A stretch of 64,000 nt of DNA, taken from Numida meleagris (Eukaryota; Chordata; Aves; Galliformes; Numididae). Shown one piece after another: positions 38,296 to 52,102 of this stretch. Under the pieces are notes generated by a model, which worked only from the letters and a program-made list of their open reading frames with translations, searched no databases and had not been told where the DNA came from. The position numbers were made by a program, and so were the translations under genes. Position 1 is the stretch's first letter. Each line of letters begins with the position of its first letter. The stretch spans positions 103,984,915 to 104,048,914 of the forward strand of contig NC_034410.1 of the NCBI RefSeq assembly GCF_002078875.1, given 5' to 3'.

Positions 38296-39020
38296 TGGTG
38301 GAATGGCCCCAGCCAGCAGCCAAGCACTCCACAGTTTCATGCCCCTGCCTTCCTTCCCTGCAGGTTGCAGGAGAAAACAGTAAGACAGAAAACACATAGG
38401 TCAAAAAAAAGACAGGGAGATCACTCACCAGTTACTGCCACAGACAAAGCAGACTCAATTTGGAGAATTTCAGTTAACTTATTGCCAATTAACATTAACA
38501 TTTAGGAATAGATTTAGGTACTGGGAAACAAAAGACAAATATTTAAACATGTGGCAAAGTACTTTCTTTCCCAGACACAGCTTTGCTTCACACTCCTCTC
38601 CTCCCATAGCATTATGCTACGGGTTATACTCAGGCAATAATTACTTCACAGTGCTTTCTCCATATCACCCTTTTCCTATGATCTAGCAAGAGTCATCCAC
38701 GGGCTACAGAACCTTCAGGGTACAACTGCTCTGTCAAGGAACACTTCCTCCTCTGACCTTGTTATTCCCTCCATTGTTTCTCACTCTTGTTCTCTCCTCC
38801 TCTGGTCTTTTCCTAAATATATTATCACAGAGGTGATGTTAGCTTTGCTGATGGGCTCAGCTGTTTTCTGCAGAGGATTTGCTGCAGATCAGACTGGGCA
38901 CTGGCTGTGTCTAGAAAGATCTAGATCTATGCCTATGATCTTCTCCTACAAAGACGACCCCTGCAGTCCTCGCCCCAGTCCCTCCCCTGTCCCTCTAGTA
39001 CCAAAACCTTGCATTTTTCT
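38296..39020 (-). mobile_element. ERV LTR, minus strand, solo
   Basis: The plus strand reads TGTGGTGGAATGGCCCCAGCC at the left edge and GACAGGGAGATCACTCACCAGTTACTG near 38412-38438. It continues with a CCAATTAA stretch near 38484, TTTCCTAAATATATTATCACAGAGG near 38809-38833, TTGCTGATGGGCTCAGCTG and finally TAGTACCAAAACCTTGCA. This order matches, in reverse, an avian ERV LTR family that I recognise: AAGGTTTTGG... to GGTGAGTGATCTCCCTGTC... The reversed CCTAAATATATTATC is the likely TATA region. No gag, pol or primer-binding site is adjacent. The copy is old: several long blocks of the usual LTR are missing and a clean target-site duplication is not visible. Confidence 0.78.
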
Positions 39021-42000
39021 AAACTGAAAGGAAGGAAAGATTTTTTTGTATAAACAAGTTCATAACAGTTATAACTAACAACAGATATCAGTGACAGTGG
39101 TTCTCTGGATCTCTAAAGCAAGTCCGAGGAAAAGATACGATAGTTACAGATTCCTAAAAAAGGGTTAAAACAGAGAAGTTAGTCTATTGCTTAGAAGAAT
39201 TCTCAACTTGTAAAAGTAAAGCTGATGAAATAGCTGCAGTCCTAATAGACTTTATATCTCAAATATTTATCACGAGGACAGAGACAGCATTTTTTAGTAA
39301 ACTACCAAATGTTACTTTTCTTCATTTGGAATGCTTATTTCACCACTTAAAAGAAAATGGTAGTCAGAGGAGCAAGCTTCTTTCTCTCCTGGCTCATCAA
39401 TATGATTTCTCATACTTGCTCACTGTTACTGTCTGATGAAGTGGGATGCATACTCTACTAAGACCACTGGGAGCAGAGATGGAGATGATAGTTACGTAGC
39501 ACTGAAATATGAAATGGGTCATGAAAAAAGCAGAAATCAAATGTAGACAGGGTCAGAGGGCAAGTACAGTTAAAAAGAAAGCAAAGAGAGCCTTGGAAAT
39601 ATGGGTACTGAAATGACATAGACATTTTGATGTGAATCAATTCCTCTGGCACAGCTGAGCATATAAACACAAACAGGGGACACGAGTACAAAAAAATGAA
39701 CAAAGTGGATAAAATATAAGTCATTTTCATATATTTTTCTTTGCCATCTAATGAACTCTTATGTCTATTATAAAGGGACATACTTTTGGTGCCCCAGTTC
39801 TAAGAAATACCAATCACCAGAGCATAATTTAACAGATAAAATGGCAGTACTTAATCTCACACACATGGACTCTACATGGAAATATTCATAGTATAGCATC
39901 ATTAATCAACACCAGAACAAAATCTTAAATCTTTTCTGACATAAAAAAAAAAAAAGCCCCTCCAGATTATGAGACATTTCATTGTCTAGGACAACCTTTG
40001 CTTTCCAAAACAAAATAACAAAAAAATAAAATATTTTCAGTAGCCCTTTCCTTTGAAAATATATGACAAACACCTACACGACATCAGCTCTAAAACAAGT
40101 GTATTCAATACTTAATCTTCCTGCTGAGAAGTGGAAAAATTTGATTACTGAGTAATTAAGAATTATAGCACAAATTCACTGTTCTGGGAAGAAATCAACA
40201 ATGACTGTTCTTTTATAGTCACTATAATTAAACATCAGTATATGTTAGATGACAAAATATCTAAAACATGTAAAAATGTAGAAGTCTGCAGATGTTTCTA
40301 AGCTAATCAAGAATGTATTACTCACATGGAGCACAGGACATGACAAAGAAGAATGCCTGTGCGTGTTCATTGATGTATAGTTTTATTTACATGATAGATG
40401 GTGGGCTCATTCAATCTATCTTCTTAATCTGTATTTAGCTAGTTTCAAAGGCAAAGTTTTAAATTATGGATTGTAGTGGCATTTTGGTATGATACAGTGC
40501 TGTGTATCAATTCACTTTATGGAGCTGTTATGAAGTTAACCTACATACCACACTGACTGTGTGAATATTAAAATTCTGATTAAAAAATGTTGACCTGATT
40601 CTTTCTTTCTAGCTCACATTCTACCAGTCTTATTCTAATGTAAATCAACTTAAATGAATGGATTTCAACTAGAATAAGATTGGGATAAGTATTTAGAACT
40701 GGTTCTGACATATATTCAAGGGGCAACTTTTCAGTCTAGCGTGCTTTGGAAAACATTACAAAAGCAGAGTTCATATAACTTTTGATTATATATATGTGTA
40801 CAATATATATCATTTTCACTCATTGCCTTGTGAAATTATATGAAAGATTTGCACTGATATATTGCATTGAATGAATGACTGCAAAAAAATTTCGAAGTGT
40901 TTTATAAGCATTTATAAATGGTGAATGTCTATCAAGATGGGGAAAAAAATGTATTTTCATGTAGTTTTTGAGAAGAGAATGGGATTTGCTGTACTCCAAA
41001 GAATGTAGGTTTTATGAACCTTTTAGATGTTCATAAATATTTCTCTTGCAGTCACATTGCAAACAGCGAGGTGTTCACACAGTTATAGATTCTATACTGA
41101 GCCTTGTCTGAGCACTTTCAGACAGGATAAAAAAACTCTCAGTGACTGCAGTAGGGTTGCACAGTGCGTTTCTGTGCTTCTTCAGCTACCTCTCCTTCCA
41201 ATTTCCAGCTGTCCTTGGGCAGATGACTTCAGAGTTCTTCTAGCAATAATACATAGCTATCTTTTGTATCCAGCATACCCATCAGAATGCCACTGTAAGG
41301 GCAAAAAGAACAGGAGGCAATAGTTTGAACAGTCAGACTGTGCTGATAAATGCTCTATTCAATACTGCAGGCATCATGTATTTCAACACTTTTCCTGTGT
41401 CTTCTCCAAAATATTCCATATGAATGGAAGATTGTAAGTGTACGTCACATTTAAATATAAACTAAACCATAAGGTTATTCAATAATTGCCATATAGATAA
41501 GACTATTCCTTCAAATAAGAGTCCACAGACTGTTCTTTCATTCTCCTTATAAGAGTGACACACAATTTTAGGACTAAAGAGGGATTTAAACATAGGGCTT
41601 TGTAAGTAATGACCATAAACTCAATATTTGTCAAAACTGTATTTACTCCCTTCATTAAAATACTAGAAAGCTTCTCTGATCCAGAAAAATGCAGCGGGGT
41701 CCATGATACTTCATTCCTCACTAAACCAAAAATTTTCACAGATCTAATTACTGAGGTGTTATTGTATAACCACAGATAACTTTCCATCCATGCTTATAAT
41801 TTCATATTTGTAAAAATGAAAATACATGTAAAAATATTGCCCTCTCAATACATGCAAATTCTATTTTTATATAAGCATACATATGCATGTTTATGTTTGT
41901 GTGCTCTTCTCTATTTATATAATATTTATGTAAATACTGAAACTTGTGTATATTTATGAATAGCAGAAGTTGAATCTTAAGACCTTAAGAATTTTTTTAA

Positions 42001-45000
42001 ATATGCGATTATTCTCTTTTTAAGTATGTGTTCATGATAACTCTCTCTACATAGAGTGTGAGTGTGTATGCACGTGTGTGCTTATGCTTGAAATCATTTT
42101 TTGTACACATTAAAAATGCAGTGATTATATGACTGGGAACTACACTGCTTTGCTTATTGAACCTTGGTGCTGTAGGGTTGTATGTAACTGTGTTATTAAT
42201 TTTTGTTATTTCTCGTTTCCATTGAAACAGAAATCAATTGAAGTGCTGATCTGGCAAACTAGAAGTTCTTTCTAGGGGATAATATGACATAGGTTGAATA
42301 TCTTGCAATCCTTAACATTTTGTAATTTGTTCATTTTGATTAGTTCCTAACCAAAAGCTGTAATTTTTACCAAATGAACCTTCCTATATGTCTATCAATT
42401 GGAAGGCAAATTTCCCATATCCAAGATTGAAGAGAATTTAATCTAAGTCTCCAAAACCTTGATCTCATTTACTTACTGTAATATTCTTCAGTGGGACCAG
42501 CTTCCCCCCTGAATGAAAATGTGGGAAGATCCATTTGGTTTTGCATCATGACAGATGAATGGGGTATAGGGGACTGGTAGTGGTTGTTAATATTGTCACT
42601 AAACCTCTATTTCTAAAGCTTTGTGGAGGGAGTATAAAGTGGGGGAAGGGGGAAAAATGAAATTTCCACCTTCAATTACGCCTCCCTTGGTCCTCATTAT
42701 AATCCTGACTTTATTACTGCTGATCTTGTGTCACCAAAGATAGTATTATGATACTATGCAACTTTTTAACACTATCATCCCTCGTGGCCATGTTTCTACC
42801 TCTGACTGACATTTGTACAGTACACAGTGCAAACTGTTTGACATGTATTTTGAAAATCAATGTCAAAAGAACAACCATGGTATCGATGTGGGTATTCTTA
42901 TGCCCTGTGGCTCTTAGAATTGCTTGGAAAGACTCTAAAATAACCTCCAAATACTTATTTGACAATTCTTAACTTTGATGCAACTTTTACATTTCATGCC
43001 TGCTTGTTTTTCAGATGTTATCTTACTCACACTGAGTTGGCTTTAAAAATGCAGTTTTAAAGCATGTGTATGAACATCCAGTTCATAAAATGTAGTACAA
43101 AGCTAACAGAAACTAAAACAGAAACAGAAGAGGAGAAAGTTTCACAGTTTGTACATGAAGTCTGTGGCATTTCTGTTGGGATTTCTAAACAGACAGAGAA
43201 ATCCATTATTTTGGAAGTGAGGGGCATATAGACATAAATTGCTAAACTATGGCTATTTTGGTCCAAAATATAAGATCGTGGTTAACTATTATGGTAAAAA
43301 TAGGGCAAGGAACAGTGTCTTTGCTTTCTTGGTCCTTCAGCAAACCTCACTTTCAGGTTTGATCTATGACAGTTCCACTGCTCTTTGCTTTGTGATCTTC
43401 CCCAAATTCCACTTTTTGACTGTCTTGCATGAGGGATGTTCAGTGGGGAATGTCTTAAAAAGGCACAAGTGGCAATTCAAATTTACTCAATCTCACTGTA
43501 AATGTTCCTCATGTCAGGTAATATTTTCAAAAATATGAAATTAAGTACTTAAAACATCTCAGCATTTGCTTTCTTTTGAAAGAATATTTAGTAGGCTTTT
43601 TTACCTTTATTTTTCTAGTCAGAATGTTTATCAGACCTGTCCTACATACCAGAGGAAACAATTTTCAAGAACTGTACTTGGAGAATCTAGCAAATCAGGA
43701 CTATTTTGATGATTTCAGCTGGTCCTTAATAGCTGAATCTACCGTGCAGATTTTTCTAACTTTTTTAAAGCTACAAATATCTACAAATACACATACATAC
43801 ACAAAAAAAGTATTCTCCTTTTCCCAATCAAACTGAATTTTTCATTCTGACATTATTGTGTAGTAGTGGAAATTTTCAGGTGCTATTTCGAATTACTACT
43901 TAATGCTGAAGTACTTCATCACTTCTCTATAATCTCACAATTTATATATGACTATATAGAGAACATATGAATAGTCCGTTGCTTTTGTTTAGATTAGAGC
44001 AATATCTCACAATGCAATAATTATTTTAAAAGTGTAATAATGACAGGCCTTAATGCACAACTGTACTACATTTGCTTCTAGTTTGAAGTTTCTGCGACAA
44101 TATGTAATGAGGTATCACTGAATCCTTTTATTTTAAACATATTTCTAACATGTTAGCAAACAAACATTCAGAATCTCAAGATGATAACTTGCTGTATATT
44201 AAGAAGTTTATAGAATATAAATACTTAAGTGAGTTAAGATTTTTTCCTCCATTGGTATTAGAAACATTAAAGAGAATCCCTTTCTTGAACCAATGAAGAT
44301 TCTTTTTCTTCTTTCTCAACTATACCTTGTGATTTATCAGAAGCAGTTAGAAATTATTCATCAGAAGAAAATTATCATATAAAAAAGAGACCTGATATCA
44401 TATTAAAGCCCCACATTCCAACTCCCGTTTTTGATATAACTTAATTTACAATACCAGGAGTCACTGAATCTTATTACAAAATTATTTATTTAAAGAGAGA
44501 TTGAGAATAATTTGGAATTTATGATAAAATAATGGTTCATATCTATGATACTAGCCTCAATAACTCTAACTGTTGTAGGGTATACTGGACTGTATAAACT
44601 TTTTTGGATATTTTGGTCACAGCCTGAACTACACTTGTGTAAATGATTAATTTCTGGAAGAGACCTCTAAAATGAACTAGTAGGAAATATTAAAGTGTTT
44701 AAGTTGCTGTGTAAAGTGAGGTTTTATATGAGCTTTTGCCATCAGACTCCACAAAACAAAGCCAGAAACACTCAGTGCAATTTCAAATCCCTTGTGGATG
44801 TTGAAACTTAAATCTTCCTATACTGGCCTGCTCTGTAAAGTGTTGTCACAACACAAAGGTTCCAAATGAGTATGTATTACTTCTCACAGATTACAAAAAA
44901 AATTGCTAGAAATCTGCTTTAAGAATGGAAAGAGAGAAAACACAAACATGTACTGTAGGAAAGGAATTAATGGATGTTTATGATTGCTTGGTGATTGCAA

Positions 45001-46290
45001 AGCTCATCAATGACATAACACATACATGAAATCACAAAAGCTCTCACATCCATGCTATATCCATCCATTGTGGCTATAATAAAGTAATTGTATCTAGATG
45101 TGAAAATGATGTCTCTATATTGTTCTGTAACTGAAAAATTTATCAGAAGTTAAAGAATTCCTAATGTTATTTTTCTATAGCACATTTTTCAAGCTCAGGT
45201 GTCAAGAACACATGGTAGATGGTAATTTTAATAAAGTCAGTTAAACTTCTAGCTTGATGATCTTGAGAGCAATTGACTAGAGGCTGTACCGATGCTCATC
45301 AGATATGCTTTCAGATTGTGCTAGGTACATCAGAGTGTAACAGTGCTGAAAGCATCTCCAGTAATAATCATTGTTTTCTGCCTGGAAGACAATGTTAAGG
45401 GGTCTATTCAGTACAAAGAGAAAAGTCAAAATTACAGAGATTTTAAACAGAAGATTAGCATCACCATTAGTGCACAGAGTAGACTCTGATAGTAACAGAA
45501 CAAATAAAATTTATACTGCTGGAGAATATTGTTTTGTTTATTTTAAAGTTTTGGCTTTGATTTTAATCCAGATCTACAAGAAATCTATTTTGAAATGCAT
45601 TTGTCAAGCTTATTTTGTCTTTCTTTTATTATCAAAAATGAAAGGCTAGGTTGTATAAATGCAGATTTGCATATTCATGGTCAGAATGGTTAAATGCATA
45701 TGTGCTACCAATCGTAAGGAGAGTGATACTCAAACTAAAACTGCATATTTTCATTACCTCAGTTTATTCATTTATTCATTACATGAGTTTATTGCTTTAT
45801 AAATTAGGATGTAATGGAGAGAGCTAGGAGAAAAAATGCACTTTTAAGTTATATACATATTTATGTATGCATGTAACATATGCACATATATATAAAGGAG
45901 TGTGTGTGCGTCTACATATAATACTACATCATAACATTAAATGCTTGTCTTCATTTACAGAAATGATCTCACTTTTGCATAAAATGCAGAAGAATATCCA
46001 TTCTTAATTTGTGCCTAGCAAAATGTTTGAAAGGTCACTCAGAAATCTGAAAACTGGTACATATAATTAATTAGGATGCCTTATAAACACTTAATTAAAG
46101 TTGGAAGCTAAAAACACTTAGAATCAGCTCTTTCCAGTTCTGAGACAATAAGAAGGGACCAGCTGTTGATAGCCCACTGAATTATATTCTTGATAAATCT
46201 CATGTTGAAAGTAATTGTTTTCTGCAGGTCACCCATGTATATAATTTCTAAGTTGTTGCATTAAGCTTCCATTTGTAACAGAACTAAAAA
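39021..46290. other. Long unique AT-rich stretch, no gene seen
   Basis: Seven kilobases without a recognisable gene, RNA or transposon. The longest open frames (up to about 107 codons, for example 39458-39781 minus) have low-complexity or hydrophobic chance composition and no family motif. TA/TG-rich patches lie near 40780-40812, 42055-42090 and 45850-45905. Confidence 0.5.
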
Positions 46291-46410
46291 AAAGAAAGGA
46301 AGGAAGGAAGGGAGGAAGGGAGGAAGGGAGGAAGGGAGGAAGGGAGGAAGGAAGGAAGGAAGGAAGGAAGGAAGGAAGGAAGGAAGGAAGGAAGGAAGGA
46401 AGGAAAGAAA
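46291..46410. repeat. GGAA/GGGA tetranucleotide microsatellite
   Basis: About 120 bp of pure purine tandem repeat. The first part contains an (AGGAAGGG)n octamer phase with five GGG runs between 46310 and 46344, then a perfect (GGAA)n phase to about 46405. The GGG runs with 5-nt loops fit a G-quadruplex pattern. The minus-strand frame through it gives a PSFL repeat peptide that is not a protein. Confidence 0.95.
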
Positions 46411-49400
46411 TAGAGAGAATAGAGTTTACAAAAGCAGATACTTTAGATTTTTGACAGTTTGTCATTTAATGAAAGAACCTGGGAAAAAAAAGGAAATAGT
46501 AAAATAAAATTAGAAAATTAGAGCTGAAGAAAGACCAATAGTTCTTGTGAAAAGATCACAACAAAGGTCTGGAACAGATTCCTTGACACACATCAGAGGA
46601 ATCCTGGGGAGATAATTTGCACTTCCTTACATAAGTGATCGTGAGGGGAACCGACCCTTTTAGATGTCTTGTGAAGCCTAGAAGGTCCCTATGATTTCTG
46701 GATACAAATTAGCTCTACTTAGAGAAAGTTGATGTTAGCAGTTTATAAGTCATTTCCATGGCTTAATGTTTTTCCTATGAAGAGTTATCACTTACAAGCA
46801 TCAACTTAGATGTGTAATAACTTCTGATAAAAATAGCAGATGTCACAATATATCATGCCCAGTTCTGACAAACTATTTCAGATAGCTACAGATTCTTCAG
46901 TTAAGACCAAAATAAGAATATAAATAGGAAAGCAGGGAGGAAACAGAGTAAGTATCTGCAAAGAGGACTTCAGATAAACTAATTTAACAGTGTTTGTTTA
47001 AGTTATGATATACTATAGAAAAGGAAGTATGTTGCACAGCTTACTCCATTTTATTTATCACAGGGAACAAAGTGCCTGTCTACTAATTCCCTACAAAAAA
47101 ACCTGCATCAATAAGTAATGCAGTCAAAAATTATTCACAAGCCAACTGTGACAGAGGCCTATAAGAACTCTCATTGTTACTTAAATGTTGGTAGGTGTGA
47201 GTAAGATGGGTATGGGCTAGATCAGTCAAGTATTGTTTAGACTAAGGTGTCTGCTTGAACAGCTTACTTTGGTACTGAACCTTCAGGAATGATGATGAGC
47301 TCCTTTCATTGATAGAACTTCCAGTGAGAAGGCAGAGGGGAATTTGATTTTTCCCTTTGTCAGGTAATATAGCATTCTTCCATGCACGTAGTCTTGTGAA
47401 ATATATATACATATATATATATATATATAAACAGCATAAAAACCCACCCTGCTACAGTTAAAAAGAACTGATCTAGAAATGGTGCTGCATGGCAGTATAT
47501 AAGGAAGTATACCTCCAGCATATATGTATGTAAAGTCAGAGTTAGTTGTAACACAGATAGCACGCCAGGCAGCTGCAAACTTCACACATATCACATCAAC
47601 TGACTAATGCAGGAGTAAAAGCTGACTGTCTTCTTCAGTAAATCCAAGCATCTCTCTCATTCAACAATCCAAAGTAGCAAGGAACTCCTGTTTATATAAT
47701 CAGCTTTTTTACACTGAAAGCTGACATTTTTTGTTTTTTATTTTCTTTGTAAAAAATGAACAAGTATAGAGTACATTATAAATAATGCCCCAAGATCAAC
47801 AAGAGAAAAACAAGGAAAACAAAAAAAAAAAAAGGAGAAAAAGAAGATAGAGAATTGGAATATAATGCCCTATGGTTATAAATTTTTTCTATCCAAAAGA
47901 ATCCTCCAGCAGTATGCCAAAGGCAATATTTTCTCATCAGATGAGGAAGGCAAGGATGAAAGCTGGCTGACATTCTCATGGTACCTATGCACATCAGTTT
48001 CTACTGCATCTTTTAATATAAGAAGAAACAGAGGCCATTTTAACAATGAAGGTAAAGAATGAGTGAAGAAACAGCAATTTCCCAGGCTTTAATTCAGAGG
48101 GGACCTTTCATGAGGAAGTGTTTCTAAATTTGCTGATAATGTAAGGGAGAAGCAGAAGAAAGAAAAAAAAAACAGAACTGACATAAACAGGACCTCAAGT
48201 AAACCACAGCTTTTGAAGGAGCTCAGGTGATCTTGGCTTATTTAGTCAAAACAGAGGCACTTCAAAGATTGCTGTTCTCCCTAGCCATTTTTTGGAGGTT
48301 GAAAGTGATACTGAACCAAAGTTAGGGATTTCCAAGTGTCCAAAACTATTTCCTGCAATCTCTAGGATTTCCTTGGAGATTTTATTTTGAACTGCTGGAT
48401 CCTGTTTGACTGAGAAGGCTTGACAAGCTGACAACCCAGCTGCAATTGGAACTGTGGAGATAGATTATAGTCATTAGGGAAATAGTTCTTTGAATAGTGG
48501 AGTGGCAAAATTTTGCACTTGGGGTGGCAGAAATGTACAATAAGAATAATAAAAGCACAATGCAACTCCAGTGCAGTATGATTTAAACATTACACAAGTT
48601 GTGGCTTTTAAAATATCTGCCTTTGGAAGTAATGGATTTCATTTGCTTTTAAGCTCTGTTGTTTTAAGACAGGAATCAATAACACTCCCCTCTATTAAAT
48701 CAAGACTGTTTCTACTCTCTAGTATTCCTTTCAGTATTGCCCATAATTTTATTACTGTGAGCTTTTCTCACAGGTTTCAGTAATTGACTGGCAAAACTAC
48801 AGAATTTAGGAAAGTTTTTTGCACTTGGCATCAAGAGACACAGAGTTCCTGAGCTCATTTCATTTGTGCCTCTTGAAAGCTTGCAGTCAAGTCAAGACTT
48901 TTCAGCATGAACCTCCAAGGAATTGCACAGATAAAGCTTGAAAAGAAGAGGAAAGCTAAAAGAGAAACAGAAAAGGCAAGGGGGACTGGAAAGGGATACA
49001 AGCAACACAGAAGTAAAAGGCAGCGTAAGTTTCAAGAGAAAAGACATGGAATCTCATGGTACACAGAAAAATAATAATAAAGAAAAAGAAAACAAAATGT
49101 AATTTTGATGCTCACCTAACTTTCAAAAGGCAGCATACATAGGCACTGAAAAGAGTGCTTAAAGCTGTGACCACTTCTGAGATTTTATCCTGTGTGAAAG
49201 ATATAGATTGAGATGAATAATCAGATTGTCATTTCATGACCAAGACTATCAATCAGCTTAAAAAAGGAAACAAAAAAACTAAATAAAACCAAAAATCAGC
49301 AACAAAAACAAAACAAAAAAAAACTCCAAACATTAAAGAAATCTTAACAATCTTAAGTTCATTATTGATTCAGTTAAATATGTAGTTAGCTTTTTTCTTT

Positions 49401-51371
49401 AATGTTTCAGGCAGCTTTGTTTGTCTGATTTTGCCTGTTTAGCTGTCAGATATTCGGCTCTCTTTAATACAAAGCATCCCCAGGACACCTATCCTTTACC
49501 TAGAATATACCCAGGATACCTGTCCTTTGGAATATTTAGCCTTCACAGATTATCTTCCTTTCTGTTGTAGAAAATGAAACTTGCTCCTTTCTGCTTGTTG
49601 CCGTAATATGTTCTGATCAGTAGAATTCACATGTCATTTTCATCTTCAGCACAGTCAAGTACACAGCTGGTGCCAGGAAACTGGTTTCCCGTTGCTGTTC
49701 TCTGATGGGATCTTATTAGTAACACTGCATACTCTTTTACTGAGCCACTGAATTACAATGTGCATGCGGAGACCAACTCTTCTCCCAGTGCCGTCAATGA
49801 CAAGACACCCATGGATTGTACAGAAAACTATGTAAAACAATTTGGCAGTATCAAGACCTTGACTTTTTACATTCAATTTTTCCCTTCCTGAATCATCCAT
49901 ATAATGCAAAAGAAAAATAATAGCCAAAAACATGATAAGAGATATTTGAAGAAAGCAGTATAATGGTTTTTTTTAATGGGACAAGTACGGCTAAGTGAAG
50001 CTTCAGATGGAGTTATGGTCAAGTGCTAGGACCATAAGGGATGCCATTACATAGCTCTTCAAATGTGCTTGGAGCCAGACTGCCTCTCTGACATCATGAG
50101 TCAAGAGCTACCCCATCAATAAATACATGTTCTCAGAGCATTTTCAATCAAAATAGGAAAGAAATTAAGGGAAGTAAAAATGGAAGAAGCAGAGAATTGG
50201 AGTTTTAGGAACTACTTCTAAGAAATCTCATAAATGGTAGATTAGGATAGATTCCTTGTTCTAGTTCCCTTAAATGGAACTGACCTGCAAAAATGTCCTT
50301 CATTCTGAACTTTACCCTGTCTTGTACTTAACACTGTGAAGGTCTCTTCAGTGCATTTTACACCTCAGCTGTGTTAAAATGTCTAAACAGTGTGACTATT
50401 TCTTACTTTAAATAGAAGTTAATTTCCTAGCACATGTGAACGGATACTCATTCTGCTGTAAGAAGACAAGAAAACCAGTACTGGCAGAGAACAATTAAGA
50501 TTGTTATCTCAAGATGGTCAAGCCTATACTTCTGAGTATGTCTCACCAATTTACAAATGCTCAGTCCAGATCTTGTTCAAAAACAAGTGAATGTGATTCT
50601 TAAGAATCTATGTGAAATAAATATAATATTGTTATTACTTAAAAATTCCTCAGTAAAACAGATATTAACATATACCAATTCTATCATGCCAGAATCATGT
50701 AAAAAGGTAACATGTCAAATATGCTAAACTTCTGAAGTCAAACCATACATCTTAAACAAGTTAATGAAACTCGCAGATAAGTAGAAGTTTAAGCACATCA
50801 ATACTAGCATTCATAACGCCTTTTCTGATAGGTCAACAGAAACCACAGTCAGAGAGAATTTGCTAACTAGTCTGTGGACAAAGGGTCTGAACAGTTTTTA
50901 GCACTGACACTAAGAAACAGCATCACTGAACTAAGAACCGTTAGTTGTCAATACATTTTTCAGCAGAGCTAAAAAGAGTGGCTTCACGGTTAGAAATCTG
51001 ATGTTAGAATCACTGGGGATTTGCAGATAGAAACATAAGGCAAGACAGAAGATTAATCTGATTTGGGATTGAAGAATCACCATCATTTAATGAAAATAAT
51101 GTCAGTATGGCTACAAGCAGAAGAAAAATCATACAGTAAAGTCTTGCAGTCAAATGACAATTTCACCACATAAGCATAACTTTTGGGGATCTAGACTGCA
51201 ATTTCCCAAATACTAAATGGGAGATAAAAAAAAGAGTCAGACATTCTCAGGCAACAGCTTCAGCAATTTTAGACATCTCAACCTCTACAATGCGCATAAA
51301 ATGAGAATAACAGACTTCCTACTGCTTCACAGCAGTGCTGTGGCCTCAGGAAAGATTTTATATCTGGATCT
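46411..51371. other. Unique non-coding DNA
   Basis: No gene is recognised. It contains a (TA)n tract at 47399-47430 and an A-rich, C-interrupted stretch at 49261-49325. The open frames are short and motif-free. Confidence 0.5.
47399..47430. repeat. (TA)n microsatellite
   Basis: An alternating AT/TA tract of about 32 bp, interrupted by one CA step. It is likely polymorphic in length. Confidence 0.85.
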
Positions 51372-51420
51372 TAGAATCACAGAATTATTCAGGTCAGAAG
51401 GGACCCTCACCCACAGTCAT
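51372..51420 (-). mobile_element. CR1 LINE 3' terminal scrap
   Basis: TTAGAATCACAGAATTATTCAGGTCAGAAGGGACCCTC is the complement of the CR1 3' terminus (octamer tail plus GGGTCCCTTC-type end). Similarity is lost after about 50 bp. It may be a very short insertion or the surviving end of a decayed one. Confidence 0.65.
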
Positions 51421-52102
51421 GTAATCATAGAAGGCAACCACGTTCATCTGGCAAGATTCACCCCTGACTGACCTGCACTGGTCGACCACAAAACTGTTTT
51501 GTTTCACAAACACCTCTTTCTCCTTCGTTTTTTAGAAAAGGCTTTCAAGAGGAAAAATCTTACTATATGCACAAAACCTTTCAGCGATTAATTATGGCAC
51601 ATTATGCTTTTAAAATCCAGTTGGTATTAAGAAATGGAGATACAGAAATGCAAAGAACATTTTAATGCAAATAGACTGAATCAATAATCCTCTTCTCAGA
51701 ATGAGATAATTTTCAATGCAGTAGCTTGGGGCGCTTGTGTAGTCCTCAAGGGAGTGAGAAATGGAGAGTAACTCAGAAAGCTAAAAAATCTAATCTACTT
51801 TTTCTCTCATTTCTTTTTCTCTTTCTGAATTTTCTGCCCTTCTGAAGAGAGTTAGTATGTTCTTTGGACCAGTGAAACAGGGGAAAAGAGGTTTAGGTTC
51901 AAAGCAACATTTTGAGGAAAGACTGAGGGATGGAAAAACACATTTTTGCAAGCTGCATATCTGTGTGCTGGCTCAGAGATTGAGAGAAGCTATTACTGGC
52001 ACAGAGCACTGCCATGGCTGGGTTTTCTCACAAAGTTCAGAGAGTTCTTTAGGCTTACCTATAACATAGGGTGATAAATTTGGCACTAAGTTTAGTTTAT
52101 CA

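Noticed and set aside
39458..39781. 107-codon minus-strand hydrophobic frame
   Set aside because: Composition reflects T-rich antisense of AT-rich DNA. There is no family motif, splice context or partner exon.
46229..46465. Minus-strand PSFL repeat protein
   Set aside because: It is a translation of the GGAA microsatellite.
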